This document shows positions 46,964 to 58,080 of a DNA stretch of 64,000 nucleotides, in pieces. Under the pieces are notes generated by a model, which was given only the letters and a program-made list of their open reading frames with translations, was not told where the DNA came from and searched no databases. Numbering within the stretch: position 1 is the first letter of the stretch; each line of letters starts with the position of its first letter. This DNA comes from Sycobia sp. Sy_11 (Eukaryota > Arthropoda > Insecta > Hymenoptera > Epichrysomallidae): positions 1,996,501-2,060,500 of the forward strand of contig JACCIC010000052.1 in the NCBI GenBank assembly GCA_018907035.1, written 5' to 3'. Made by a program: the position numbers and the translations under genes.

Positions 46964-48249
46964 TCAGGTATGTGAATAAGTCTTTCCCGTTTTTTTTCAA
47001 ATTTTGAGCCTTTATTGTGAAAAAATGGTTACAAATGAATTATTGAAAGTATTGGCCATCGCTAGCTACAACTTTTTCCCATCTTTCTGGCAACATACGA
47101 ATCCGGTTGCGAAAAAATTCGATCGGTTTGGCCTCTATCCAGTCATCCACCCATTTTTTGGCTTCCTCGTAGGAATGGAAGTGCTGGTCAGCCAGGCCAT
47201 GCGTCATCGATCTGACGAGATGGTAATCAGACGGAGCAACGTCTGGACTATACGGCGGGTGGGGTAGGACTTCCCATTTGAGCGTTTCTAAGTATGTTTT
47301 CACCGGCGGTGCAACATGTGGGCGAGCATTGTCATGTTGCAAAATAACTTTGTCGTGCCTGTCGGAGTATTGTGGCCGTTTTTCTCACAGTGCGCGGCTC
47401 AAACGCATCAATTGTCGTCGATAGACCTCGCCTGTGATCCTTTCATTCGGTTTCAGAAGCTCATAGTAAACCACACCTAGCTGGTCCCACCATATACAGA
47501 GCATGAGCTTGGCGCCATGAATATTTGGCTTGGCCGTCGATGATGATGCATGGCCGGGTAGTCGCCATGATTTTCTTCGCTTCGGATTATCGTAACGTAT
47601 CCACTTTTCATCGCCAGTCACGATACGATGCAGAAAACCCTTTCTTTTATGTCGCTGAAGCAGCTGTTCGTAAGTGAAAAAACGCCGTTCGACGTCTCTC
47701 AGCTTCAGTTCGTACGGCACCCAATTTCCTTGCTTTTGGATCATTCCCATGGCTTTCAAACGCTTGGAAATGGTTGTTCGGTCAACTCCCAATGCTTCAG
47801 CAAGTTCTTCTTGCGTTTGACAAGAATCTTCATCAAGCAAAGTCGCCAATTCTCGATCTTCAAAGATTTGCGGCCGCCCGGAACGCTCCTTGTCTTCCAC
47901 GTCGAAATCACCGCTTTTGAAGCGGCGAAACCATCCGCGAACACTTGAATCATCGACACAACCTTCTCCATAAGCCTCCTGAAGCAATCGATGCGTCTCG
48001 GCAGCAGATTTCTTCAAATTGAACCAATAAAGTGAAACTTCCCGCAAATGACGTCGACTCGGCTCAAATTTCGCCATTTTCACGATATCAAAAATTTATG
48101 ATGCGAAAAAATTTTAACTAATGTGTTAGTATGGAATTGTTGACATATGAATAAGCTTTGATTATGACATATGTAACCATTGAATACTCGCACAGTATTG
48201 GTGGCGCCATCTCTTACAAAAAAAGGGAAAGACTTATTCACACTCCTAA
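46964..48249 (-). mobile_element. Full-length mariner, copy 2 (nearly intact)
   Basis: It is 1286 bp with TCAGGTATGTGAATAAGTC at the left and its partner ending CACTCCTAA at the right, flanked by TA at 46962-46963 and 48250-48251. It has the same length as copy 1 at 15559-16844. It sits in the loop of the large inverted repeat. Confidence 0.96.
47040..48077 (-). pseudogene. mariner transposase with one nonsense codon
   Basis: The frame is 345 codons from the ATG at 48077, open except for TGA at 47387-47385 (codon 231; the sister copy has CGA, Arg). The N-terminal HTH pair (SAAETHRLLQEAYGE, VDDSSVRGWFRRF, TQEELAEALGVDRTTISKRL) is complete. The catalytic residues TGDEKW, HDNARPH and PSDYHL are all present. 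The single stop separates the first catalytic Asp from the other two. Another in-frame ATG at 48083 would add two residues. Confidence 0.94.
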
Positions 48250-48506
48250 TAAATTTAAAATGTCACTTATATCTAAATATAAGAATATATTTATTGAATA
48301 TTCGGATGCAGAGAATTTTATTAATTATCATTTAATCAATATTTACTAATTATATCTAATACTTTTAGATTACAAGAAACTGATTGCTTATTAATTAACT
48401 TCTCTGAAGAACTCAATTCCTTATATCAAGACATTGGGTTGAAAATTTTACAATATAATAATCTTAAGTTGTACACTATAGGACACAAATGGGTAATATG
48501 AGCACT

Positions 48507-48693
48507 AGGTTCTCCTGTAATTTTGAATTGAAGCGAATAAGTTCTTCAATAAGAAATTTCTTTTATAATTTCTTTTAATTTCTTCTAATCATGTATATAC
48601 AGGTTCTCCTGTAATTTTGAATTGAAGCGAATAAGTTCTTCAATAAGAAATTTCTTTTATAATTTCATTTAATTTCTTCTAATCATGTATATA
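48507..48693. repeat. Perfectly phased 94-base tandem duplication
   Basis: AGGTTCTCCTGTAATTTTGA starts at 48507 and again at 48601, and each unit ends CTAATCATGTATATA. The two copies differ at one or two bases, so the duplication is recent. Confidence 0.93.
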
Positions 48694-48939
48694 GTATGTG
48701 TAAGCATAATTGCTTTAATGTGTAAAGCATAATTAATTTCTAAATATTCATGTTACATTTTTAAAAATTTTTTTAACTTAATTTTTTTAATTACACAGAA
48801 ATATTGACTGGATATGATAACCATTTTTTTCTGTGATATAAATACAAAAATTAATTATTTATCGATTTCGTATATGTATTATGATTCAATTTAAGAAAAT
48901 ATTATCTGGATGTGAAAAATCACGTTTTAAAATGAAAAC

Positions 48940-49740
48940 GTTATATAAATTGTTATAATATAAGTATAAATTATATATTAATGCATATACTATTCATTGG
49001 AATCAAAAATTAATTTCATAATGTATAACTATGAGAGATCTAAAATTGATATATAAGATTTTTATAATTGTCCACAGCGTACTGCGATAGCGTAATTAAT
49101 AAGGTGTTAGCTTACGTATCCAAAGGTCTGTGGATAGAATCCCGGTTAGCTCGAAGTTCTTTTAAGCGAAAGAAATTAATTATGAGAATTCAAGACATTA
49201 TTCGCTTAGTTTAAACTTTTGATTTTTAAAGCCAAGAAAATAATGCTTTGAATCAAGAAACTATGCACTTCTTTTAAACATTTAGCATATTTGAATTTTC
49301 ATGCTTCTAAAAAATAAAAACGTATTTCAAGTAATTATTGTTTTAAAGATAGAAATCGAATTCTTCATTTTAAATTCAATTTCTCGAGTGAAGTATTGAA
49401 ATTCTTAATCCAAGTATATATTCACTTAATTTTGTCGGCTTGGATCAAATGACTAAATTTTTTTATTCAAAATTTTCAGTTATTGGTTCAAGAAAATAGT
49501 TTCTTTAGATAAGAAAAGATTTATTTAATTTCCCATTTCAGCCACCCATTTTCTAGAAAATCTTGACAAAAATCTAGGAGATATTTAATTAATCGAAGAA
49601 TTGATTTTTCTGATATTAAATTTGAATCTATTGGTTTGAGGATATTTTTTCTCAAAATAAAAAAATATTCATTTAATTCCCAGTATTTGTGTTCTACTGT
49701 TGAGAAAAAATAAGCTTGATATTAGAAATGTTTTTTTTCA
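48940..49740 (+). repeat. Right arm of large inverted repeat
   Basis: The partner of 45050-45790. Its tRNA-like head is at 49085-49152 on the plus strand. Confidence 0.8.
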
Positions 49741-50667
49741 GTATATATATACAAGAAATATATTCAATTTTTTAAAAAATCATTTACTCAAAAGAATGAA
49801 CTAGTTTTCTCAAATGGTGGATTAGATATATTTGATTATTTCCTGCCAGTTGTAAAATCTAAGAAATATTTATTTAATTTTATTAAGCGAAACACAAAGA
49901 TTTAAATATTAAAAGTAATAAATAAATAGTAAAAACTACAAAATAAATATATATAAATCAAAAAAATACTTTCTATTTTTGAAAAAATTATTTACTTATA
50001 ACATATAAATAGTTTTATTAAAATATTCATTCCTTTAAATTTAATATTTAAATTTTTGTACTTTGATTAATAAAATCGAAAAAATCTTTATTAATTTTTA
50101 ATTACTCGTTGGGTCTAATCAAATAAATATATTGCACCTTTTGATAAAGCTATTTAATTGTTCATATTGAATAGCTTTCCTAAAAATTGATTATATTTGT
50201 TAAATTTGAGTATATATATAGTTTTTTAAATATTTATTTATTTAACTTTTTTTTTACGTATATGTAGTTCCGTTTAGTAAAATTCAAGAGTTATTTATTA
50301 CTTTTCAATAATTTATTTAGTTTAATGTAATAAATATATGTTCGCTATTCAAATAAACTTAATTGTTTGTTTCAAGTATATGGTTTACTCTAAATTACAA
50401 AATATTTATTTGTGTTAAATATGTATGTTTCTGTTTTAAACATAAATTTAAATAAATATTTGTTGTATTCTAATAGCTATTGAATTAATTTCAATGAATG
50501 CATAATATAATGTAAATAGCAATGAAATAAAATTTATTATATAAAAATTTAATGAATGTTATTATATAAATAATTTACGGAAAGTATAATTTTTTATATC
50601 AAATTAGTCTTATTATTAAGTTCAATGCAATCTTATTATCAAGTTTTAAACTCAAAATTTTAAGAAA

Positions 50668-50669
50668 AT

Positions 50670-50703
<34 letters not shown>
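50668..50703. repeat. (GT)n microsatellite
   Basis: A GT run of about 35 bases. Confidence 0.95.
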
Positions 50704-50707
<4 letters not shown>

Positions 50708-50914
50708 TCTTAAAAATTTAGCAGCGGAGTGTAGTAAATGGGATTCACTGGTGTCGACGAAGAAATTCTTTAAGTGCGTATACCCAGGTATACCTTTTCG
50801 TAGCTTGGGTCATCGGCACGCAGCGAATTTAAAATTTTAAGAAAATACGTATGTATATGAATACATACATACACACTTACGCACGCAGGCAAGAAATTCT
50901 ATACGCACTTCAAA

Positions 50915-51125
50915 AATTTCGACACCAGTTAATCCCTTGATTGCATCTATTGTTTCGGCGTCCCCCCTACTGAACGCCGTCTCTCCCTCGATCGCACCAG
51001 CTCAAAAACCAACACCTGGAATATCGCACAAACGGAGTACCGACGTTCACCGCCTGCTGAGTGTCAAAATTTTACTGCAATGTCTAACATGGGCATCGGC
51101 GATCTCCCCTTATTATCTCCGGTAG
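50915..51125 (+). repeat. Dispersed repeat family R1, copy c
   Basis: It matches 29895-30110 in the same orientation and is longer, with an extra segment near 50935-50965. It ends CGGCGATCTCCCCTTATTAT. Confidence 0.75.
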
Positions 51126-51850
51126 AGAAAAGGGTGGAAACTCCGCTAAAATAGTGTCAAATTACACGGTAGGACTTCGGGTCAGAATTAGCCGCAAGGC
51201 GGCGACACTCTGTGAGGTAGCTCGTTCAAATGCATGTATTTGAAGAAAAGAGAATGGAGGTATGTAGTGAGCGTGGAGAGAGGCAAAAGTTAAATCTCTG
51301 CTCTCCCACTTCTGCTTCTTTTCTTACCCTTACTTGCTTTGGTTTTTGCTTTCTCTCTCTCTTTTGCCCGAAGCATCATCGAAGGATTTCCAAGACATCG
51401 ACGTCTACGAGAGAAATCTGAACTACCATCTCCGGCTAATATTTGATAAAGTTTTCCCATTTAAGAGTGCTCCATACCACTGATGGAAGTTAAAATCGAT
51501 TGAAGCGCTTGATTTTTAATATACTACGGAAGTTTACGCAACTCGAAGTGTACGAAAATTCTGTTTTATCGATTGTTCCAGTATTAATCAGGGCCGTAGT
51601 AGCCCGAGTTAAATATGTAAATTATAAATGATCCATACAAAATCTATATTTTATAAAATTCTTATGAAATTAGTAGCGAAGTAGCTGATCATTTATCACA
51701 AGAAGTTTCTAATATATATAAATTTACACACATACACGCGCATGCACAGAGAGAGGTTAATTTTGATATAGTTATGTATTGACATTATTATGTATTAATT
51801 TTAATTTATATTAGAATGTAAGACTGATGGAAAGATTTATTAATTTATGG

Positions 51851-51893
<43 letters not shown>

Positions 51894-52025
51894 TTAGGAG
51901 ACGAGTAGCAATAAAAAAGCATCAGCTCGACATCCTGCATTTGATTGAAATACACATATATGTATGCGTATCTACACACACACGCGCGCGCGCGCACGCG
52001 CACACACATATACTCAGACATACCC
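51126..52025. other. Intergenic stretch with simple repeats
   Basis: A moderate-GC part (51170-51440) has no supported gene. (TA)n lies at about 51857-51890. A (CA)n/(CG)n mixed run at 51974-52010 directly borders the LINE that follows. Confidence 0.55.
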
Positions 52026-52318
52026 AGTGTGGATTTTTGTTGCTTTCTCCCATCTGGTGCTTCCCCAGGTTGCGGATAAGGGATTGCTGGCTACAATTTG
52101 TAGAGGGCACTGAGGAAAAAGCTAATAGGGAGGGCCTCCCGAACTTAAGGCCAATCATGACTAATGTTTGGTACAAACAAGGATATACCCCAGTGAGTAA
52201 CTCCGGCAAAACCGGTCAATTTCCTCATCGATTTCGATAGAGTGCAAGCTTCTATGGTCCGTGGTAGCCCCTCGGATTCTGGGGAGAGAAAGTCAAACAC
52301 ATCATCATAAATAGTACA

Positions 52319-53440
52319 TTGAATACTAAGGGAGATGTCATGACGGATCAAGTCGATAGTATTTCTGCTCGAGAAATTTCCATCATGCGCAAAAACAATC
52401 ATCTGGAGCGACTGGGAGAGAAGATCAGCCAACTGTTGGATTTTGTGAAAGATAGGCGTAACGTGCACAAGACCATCAAGGATCTTGCTCGTTCTATTAA
52501 TGCCTCATACAAATGCATCAGTATGGCAGAGGATGATCTGCTGCAGTATCATCGTCGCGGTACTCATGAAGTGGTGACTAAGACTACGTCGAGTCTACGC
52601 TCTGATACTAAATGAAACGCAGCCGAAGGGATAGAGTCCACTCCTAAAACAGTAGGTAGTAAAAAAACGGATGAACCATCACTGGGCTTAAGGAGACCAC
52701 AAGAGTCGGTTGGAGTATCTACAGGGAAGTCTGAAGCCAAGGAAAATCAATGGCAGACCATCAAGCGCAAGCAGCCCAAAGATAAAGATAAAGAATTATC
52801 GAGTACACGCAGACTTAATGGACGAAATAGGCCTAATTCCATTTTGAATAATGCCAATGAAGGAGTTACATACGCGGAGGTACTGCGTCAAATAAAGAAT
52901 GACCCGGAGTTATCTCATGTGAAGAATGAAGTCAACAGGATACGCAGAAACGCAAGCGATGTCCTGCTACTTCGGTTAGAACGGACAGTCAAAAATGCAC
53001 ATGAGTTGGCTCGCATTGTTGAAACTAAGGATGGCCATAGCGCATCCACTTCGGTACTGACTAATCTTATTACTTTGGAGATTAAAGATATAGATGAGGT
53101 TACTACAAAGGATTAAGTTTTAGAGGCTCTGAAATCACATCTCGAACTCGAGAAGACTAACATGCTAATTGCTCGTTCCTTGCGGCAAGCTTATGGCGGT
53201 ACTCAGACGGCGATGGTGTCTGTATCATACAGCCACGCAACTGAGACTGCAGAGTTCGAAAAAAAACAGAAATAAAGCGTTGCTTCAGGTGTTGGCGGAC
53301 TGACCATTTATCGGCCGTGTGCTCGGGCCCTGACAGAACTAATCTTTGCAGGCACTGTGGAGGAGAAGACCATCTATCTAAGCTGTGTGTAAAGGAGTCC
53401 TGCTGTTTACTCTGTAAATGTGAAGGAAAAATGAGATTAA
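52319..53440 (+). pseudogene. R1-type LINE ORF1 (gag-like), broken
   Basis: The N-terminal helical part (HLERLGEKISQLLDFVKDRR) is followed by a polar linker. Then come TYAEVLRQIKNDPELSHVKN and RRNASDVLLLRLERTVKNAHEL, which look like the R1-clade Gag conserved region. SLRQAYGGTQTAMVSV and three CCHC knuckles follow, the first two reading CFRCWRTDHLSAVC and CRHCGGEDHLSKLC. Stops at about 52614 and 53115 and a frame change near 53260 break it. Confidence 0.82.
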
Positions 53441-53500
53441 TCATCCACCATACAGCTATAAGTGCCCGATCACTGTGGAGTTTTTAAACAGGCATAAAAT

Positions 53501-55974
53501 ATGAGAATACTCCAACTGAATACTAACCATTGCGTAGCGGTCTATGACCTGCTGAAACAGACAATAAAGGAGCTAAGAATAGACATAACTGTAATCTCCG
53601 AACCATATTGTGACAGGGACAGACCACAGCGCTGGATAAGTGATACAAGCAATAGAGCGGCCCTCTGGATTGGTCAAAATAGGCAGGTACTGAAGCAATC
53701 TAGTCATCGGTGCGAATTGATATCCTGGGCTAAAATACAAGAAATATATGTCTTTAGTATATATGCTCCTCCAAGTTTGACGGACAAGCAGTTTGAAATT
53801 CTTGTAGCTAAATTAGTTGATGATGCCATGGATAAGAAACCATTATTAACCATTAATGGCCTTAATTCTCTTCAACTCCAAGTGGTTAATAAGGGATTTG
53901 AAACAACTTTCATTAGGGGAGCTAAACAATTAGTCATTAATGTATCATTCCCCAATGCGATAACCTGATTCAGCGGCTCCATAATTGGAGAGTAAGCGAC
54001 CTCTACACTCGCAGTGATCACAGGGCGATCTTGTACGAGGTTGCAGAGAAGAAAGTGAAGAACAAGTGCAATGAGTGGATGCCCACGCGGAAATGAAACA
54101 TCATACCGCTAGACTGTGAAGTGTTCGCCACTATCATATCAGCAGAGCGTTTAGAATATGGTGCACCAGGCCATCTGGCAAATGCGCTCATGAAGCATAT
54201 CTCTGAAGCACGTGATGCGTCGATGACTAGGACTAAGAGCGGATTTAAACATCGTCAACCTGTCTACTAGTGGATAAATGAAATTGCAGAATTGCGCAAG
54301 CAATGTCATCGTGCACGTAGACTTGCCCAAAGAGCCCGCACCCATCGTGGTACGTTTAATAGTTTATTTAAAGAAGCACAAAGAGCGCTTGTCAATGCCA
54401 TTAAGGCAAGCAAGCGTCGATGCTGGCTTGAACTGTGCGCAGAGGCCAACAATGACTTATGGGGACGACCGTACAAAACAGTCATGGCACGATTGAGTAG
54501 GGCACCAATGCAACCCACTAGCACGGTATTGATTGATAAGATTGTTTCCGCTTTCTTTCCCAATGACACCCAAGGGACTGTACTGCGCACGCAACACTCT
54601 GACGATATACCTCCTATAACAGAAATGGAGCTACATAATGCTTAGGCTAAGATTAGAGACAATGCTGCCCCTGGCCCTGATGGTATCCCGAATGCTGCAG
54701 TTAAGTTGGCAATACAGAAGAATCCATCTATATTTCTAAAAGTATATAATGCTTGTCTTCTTGAGGGTATTTTTCCTGATTGCTGGAAAATTCAAAGGTT
54801 AGTCCTGTTACCTAAGGGCAATAAGCCACTTGATGATCCGTCATCGTACAGGCCATTCTGTATGCTCGATACGGTAGGTAAAATATTTGAAAAAATAATA
54901 TGTAGCCAACTGGAAGCATTCACTGAGGGATTGCACGGCTTATCTTCACGCTAATTTGGATTCCGGAAATCAAAATCAACAGCCGATGCTATTAAACTGG
55001 TAATGTGTACTGCAAGAGATGCAATCAGTGGTAAGAGATGGAAAGGTGGCAATAAACAGTATTGTGCCATTGTCGCTCTAGATGTCAAGAATGCCTTCAA
55101 CTCAGCGCGCTGGTCTTCTATTATGAATTCTCTTAAAGAGTTTGATGTACATGATTATTTACAGAATGTCGTGGCCAGCTACTTTGAGAATAGGATAATA
55201 TTATACCGAACGGATGAAGGCATTGTATCGCATAAGGTTACTGCGGGAGTCCCCCAGCTATTAGCTTATGTTGTTAATTCTGTCAGCATGTATGCAGCGC
55301 CAATCTGGCATCATGCATGTGGAATTAAATAGTATTGTGAGCTGGCCATTGCGACTCGTTGCCGCTCCTGTATATGAATTATTAGTGGTTACAGGACAGT
55401 ATCCACCGACGCTGCTGAGATACTTGCCGGAATTCTTCCTTTCGATTTAGCTGCAGATGATCTGGCTACGCTGCACAATATATGTAAGGCCGCAGTGGAT
55501 TCTCTATAAGGTGCTAAAAACGTGGAACGTCATCATTCTATAGAAATATGGCAAAAACGATGGAACGATTCTAACAAAGGCCAATGGACTTATTGTATCC
55601 TCCCAAACATACAAAGATGGATCAACAGAAAATACGGGGAACTAGATTTACACCTAACCCAGTTGCTGACTGGACATGGTTGTTTTAGGTTCTATTTCCA
55701 CCGTTTTCATCTGGATAATAATGTCTTCTGCCCCATCTGTCCGACATTGGTTGAGGATGCTGAGCACATACTAGTGAGCTGCCTCCGTTTTAGAACACAA
55801 CGTGCGCAATTGATTAACACCGTTATTAAGCCGATAAGACCAGAGAGCATTATATCAATAATGCTGGAATCTCCTGAAAACTGGAAGGCAGTAGCCAGTT
55901 TCGCAAAAGAGGTGATGACCAAACTTGGAAATGCCGATCGAATTAGGCGAATGGCCCAGGATGAATTAGGCTAG
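53501..55974 (+). pseudogene. R1-type LINE ORF2, broken
   Basis: The AP endonuclease begins MRILQLNTNHCVAVYDLLKQ, with ITVISEPYCDRDRPQRW and YVFSIYAPPSLTDKQ; the GD(F/Y)N box reads TINGLN instead. RT: PGPDGIPNAAVKLA, DCWKIQRLVLLPKG, SSYRPFCMLDTVGKI, STADAIKLVM and IVALDVKNAFNSARW. After TAGVPQ the frame jumps to LLAYVVNSVSMYAAPIW, so the FADD catalytic box is deleted. The C-terminus (LTQLLTGHGCFRFYFHRFHL, CPICPTLVEDAEHILVSCLRF) is the R1-clade Cys-His motif. Stops occur near 53966, 54120, 54642 and 54952. Confidence 0.87.
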
Positions 55975-56177
55975 CTGATTCTATTTGAAGTTGCAGAAGA
56001 TGAACACCGAACCCCTGATCACTTGTGTGGATGGGGGAGGTAGGATAATGCCATAGGAAGAAGAGCCGTATCAGCTAACTAACAGCCCCGCCAAAGTAAT
56101 ATTCTCTGATAGTTCCGGCGGGATGCTGATTTTGAGACGCCACTTGTGCGGAGCTTGCTCTGCCTACGCCTAATAAA

Positions 56178-56196
56178 AAAACGTACACGTACACGT

Positions 56197-56229
<33 letters not shown>

Positions 56230-56230
56230 A
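56178..56230. repeat. (CGTA)(CA)n(GA)n simple repeat
   Basis: CGTACA units pass into CACACA and then (GA)n. It borders the 3' end of the LINE. Confidence 0.92.
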
Positions 56231-56334
56231 TGGATTTTGATCATATCATACTTATACTAATTTATAAAGACAAAGCGTGTTTTTGTTTGTACACGATAAC
56301 CGAAAAAACTACTGAACCGATTGTTCTGAAATTT

Positions 56335-56547
56335 TTTTTTATTTTTTTTTTATGTTATTTAACGTCGCTCTATTTATGCTTCCATATATCGGTGCTAATC
56401 AGCGATGGAGGTCTACGATGTGTTTGTAAACAAAGCACATGTAAATGCTTACAGCGGTGCTTGTGTCAATCGGCCGAGACCGGGATTTGAACTCGGATCA
56501 CCAAATTACTAGTCCTTCACTCTAGCGATCGAGCCATCGTAGGCCTC
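56335..56547 (-). mobile_element. tRNA-derived SINE with target duplication
   Basis: Read on the minus strand it starts with a tRNA-like head: GAGGCCTACGATGGCTCGAT (A box) and GAGTTCAAATCCCGG (B box). An unrelated body follows, and it ends in an A-rich tail (T-rich at 56335-56351 on the plus strand). The 12-base direct repeat GTTCTGAAATTT flanks it at 56323-56334 and 56548-56559. The uninterrupted site is seen in the paralogous tails at about 9738 and 60715. Length is about 213 bases. Confidence 0.9.
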
Positions 56548-56908
56548 GTTCTGAAATTTGACATATAGATTCTATATTATCTTGGGAAGGACATAGGCAA
56601 TGTTTTTTATTGAAAATCATTTTATTTTCTCAATAAATTAAGATAATGGTTTTAACAATCAGTTTTACTAGCGGCCACTACGTGGCGTCTTGAATCACGA
56701 ACATCAACTTAAAGTAGTCCGCTTAAAGTATTAATACCAAGCCAGCTCAAACGAATGTTCATATCCAACTTTGGGATTCGTATCCTAAAGGAGGTGTGAC
56801 GTTTAGTCGGTATCATCTTTTTTGTTGTTCAGGTCAATCTGATATTACTCTCACACTTTATGGATATCTTTTCATTTTTGTAAATTTTATTTTCTCTTAC
56901 GTGAGAAA

Positions 56909-56961
<53 letters not shown>

Positions 56962-57090
56962 ATCGTCTGGTTAAAAAATACGCTATGCGCATACCAGCAT
57001 TTTGCTTAAATTTCAGTTGGCATCACTACGAAAATATTCACGGATACGCATTTTAATACGGTTTCTACTGAGAAATATTGTATTTGCGTG

Positions 57091-57750
57091 TACGGGCGGT
57101 TGATTACGATATTCCGTTGCCTCAAGACGATTTTTAAGGCCGTTGTGTGTTCCGATGATATAATGCCATGTCTAGGTGTCTCTGGGCGATTTCTACGGGG
57201 AATATGGTATTTAGTTGATAGAAAACCACGTCCAAGTATGAGGAAATCAACTTCTATGGGAAGATTTGTGTTGGGACGGTAAAATACTATATCTAGATAT
57301 TTCAGAACGAATTGTACGGGGAGTATTGTGTTTAGTCGTTACGAAGCGATGCTAGCTTGTCGGGACGACTTTTACTGGGACTATCCTGTTTACTTGGTAG
57401 GAAACGATGTTTAGTTACATCGGGACATCTTCTACGGGGAGTTTCATGTTCGGTTGTTAGAATGCGATACCCAGGAATTTTGGAAGGACTTCTACGGGGA
57501 ATTTCGTGTTCGGACGGTAGAAGATGATGTCTAGGTATGACGAGATGACTTCTACAGGGAGTACTGTGTTCAGTTGGTAGAAAATGATGTTCAGGTATGT
57601 CGGGACAACTTCTACTGGAAATTTTATATTCGGACGATAGAAGACGATGTGTGGGTATAGCGGGACAACTTCTACGGGGTATTTCGTGTTCGGATGGTAG
57701 AAAACGATGTCCAGGTATGACGGGACGACTTCTTTGGGAAGATTCGTGTT
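57091..57750 (-). repeat. 60-bp tandem array, second locus
   Basis: About eleven units with a period of 60 (61 in places) share CTTCTACGGGGA, GTGTTCGG and TAGAAAACGATGTCCAGGTATG. On the minus strand a frame stays open for 151 codons (57787-57332), giving seven 20-residue repeats of the form SCPDIPxHxFLPSEHExPRR. The array matches 8366-8870 unit by unit near its (CT)n end. The frame has no upstream promoter or splice evidence. Confidence 0.88.
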
Positions 57751-57949
57751 GTACGTACATCATACACGTCGCGAAATCTACGTACAATAAGCACGTAGAT
57801 TTCGCGCAAAGTTACGCCGGCGTAATAAGCGTGAAATCTGCGCGTATATTTGTACGTGCATTGTCGATAGATTGCAGGCATGATCGTGCGAGTGCGAGTA
57901 ACGCTGCTAGGCTCAATAGGTAAATTAAATTATTTTTTTTTTGTTTTTG

Positions 57950-58080
57950 TGAAATAAATAAACAATTATATTTTATACAAAATAGTTTTTATTTATAATT
58001 AAATTTATAGTTTATACATATATTAAAATATTACAACATATTACAATTTATGACTAATTTTTTCTAAATTTTTATTTATA
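57950..58080. other. AT-rich boundary stretch
   Basis: Nothing recognised. A duplicate of the following segments begins here: 57970-58080 resembles 58745-58855. Confidence 0.5.

Larger units (their letters stand above)
44270..50650. repeat. AT-rich degenerate repeat block
   Basis: Most of this block is made of variations on AAGAAAATATT/TTTCTTAGATAA-type words in both orientations, with nested inverted and direct repeats. Examples are 45785-45890 repeated directly at 46130-46235, and 46320-46385 inverted at 46615-46690. It contains the large inverted repeat at 45050-49740 and the mariner at 46964-48249. I see no host exon. Confidence 0.65.
52028..56177 (+). mobile_element. R1-clade non-LTR retrotransposon (Waldo-like)
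   Basis: Full-size layout: a 5' UTR, ORF1 (52319 to about 53440) with CCHC knuckles, ORF2 from 53501 with AP endonuclease and RT, and a C-terminal Cys-His finger ending at 55974. A 3' UTR of about 200 bases ends in a short A run (56170-56177). The borders are CA/CG repeats on the left (51974-52012) and CGTACACGTACACGTACACACA on the right. R1-clade elements of the Waldo type are known to insert at ACAY-type repeats, which fits. Frameshifts, stops and a deletion in RT show it is inactive. Confidence 0.85.
56245..57780 (-). mobile_element. Composite repeat, copy R (inverted)
   Basis: The reverse-complement counterpart of 8150-9815, with the same order read leftward: 60-bp array (57091-57750), linker, (CT)n (56910-56957) and RTE-like tail (56245-56800). 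A tRNA-derived SINE has inserted into the tail at 56335-56547. Confidence 0.75.

Noticed and set aside
52145..52468. 107-residue minus-strand ORF
   Set aside because: It lies antisense to the 5' end of the R1-clade LINE; the sense strand explains the sequence.
57091..57750. Calling the 60-bp array a protein-coding gene
   Set aside because: A period divisible by three keeps a frame open automatically; there is no promoter, splice or start context, and the array is tied to a repeat element.
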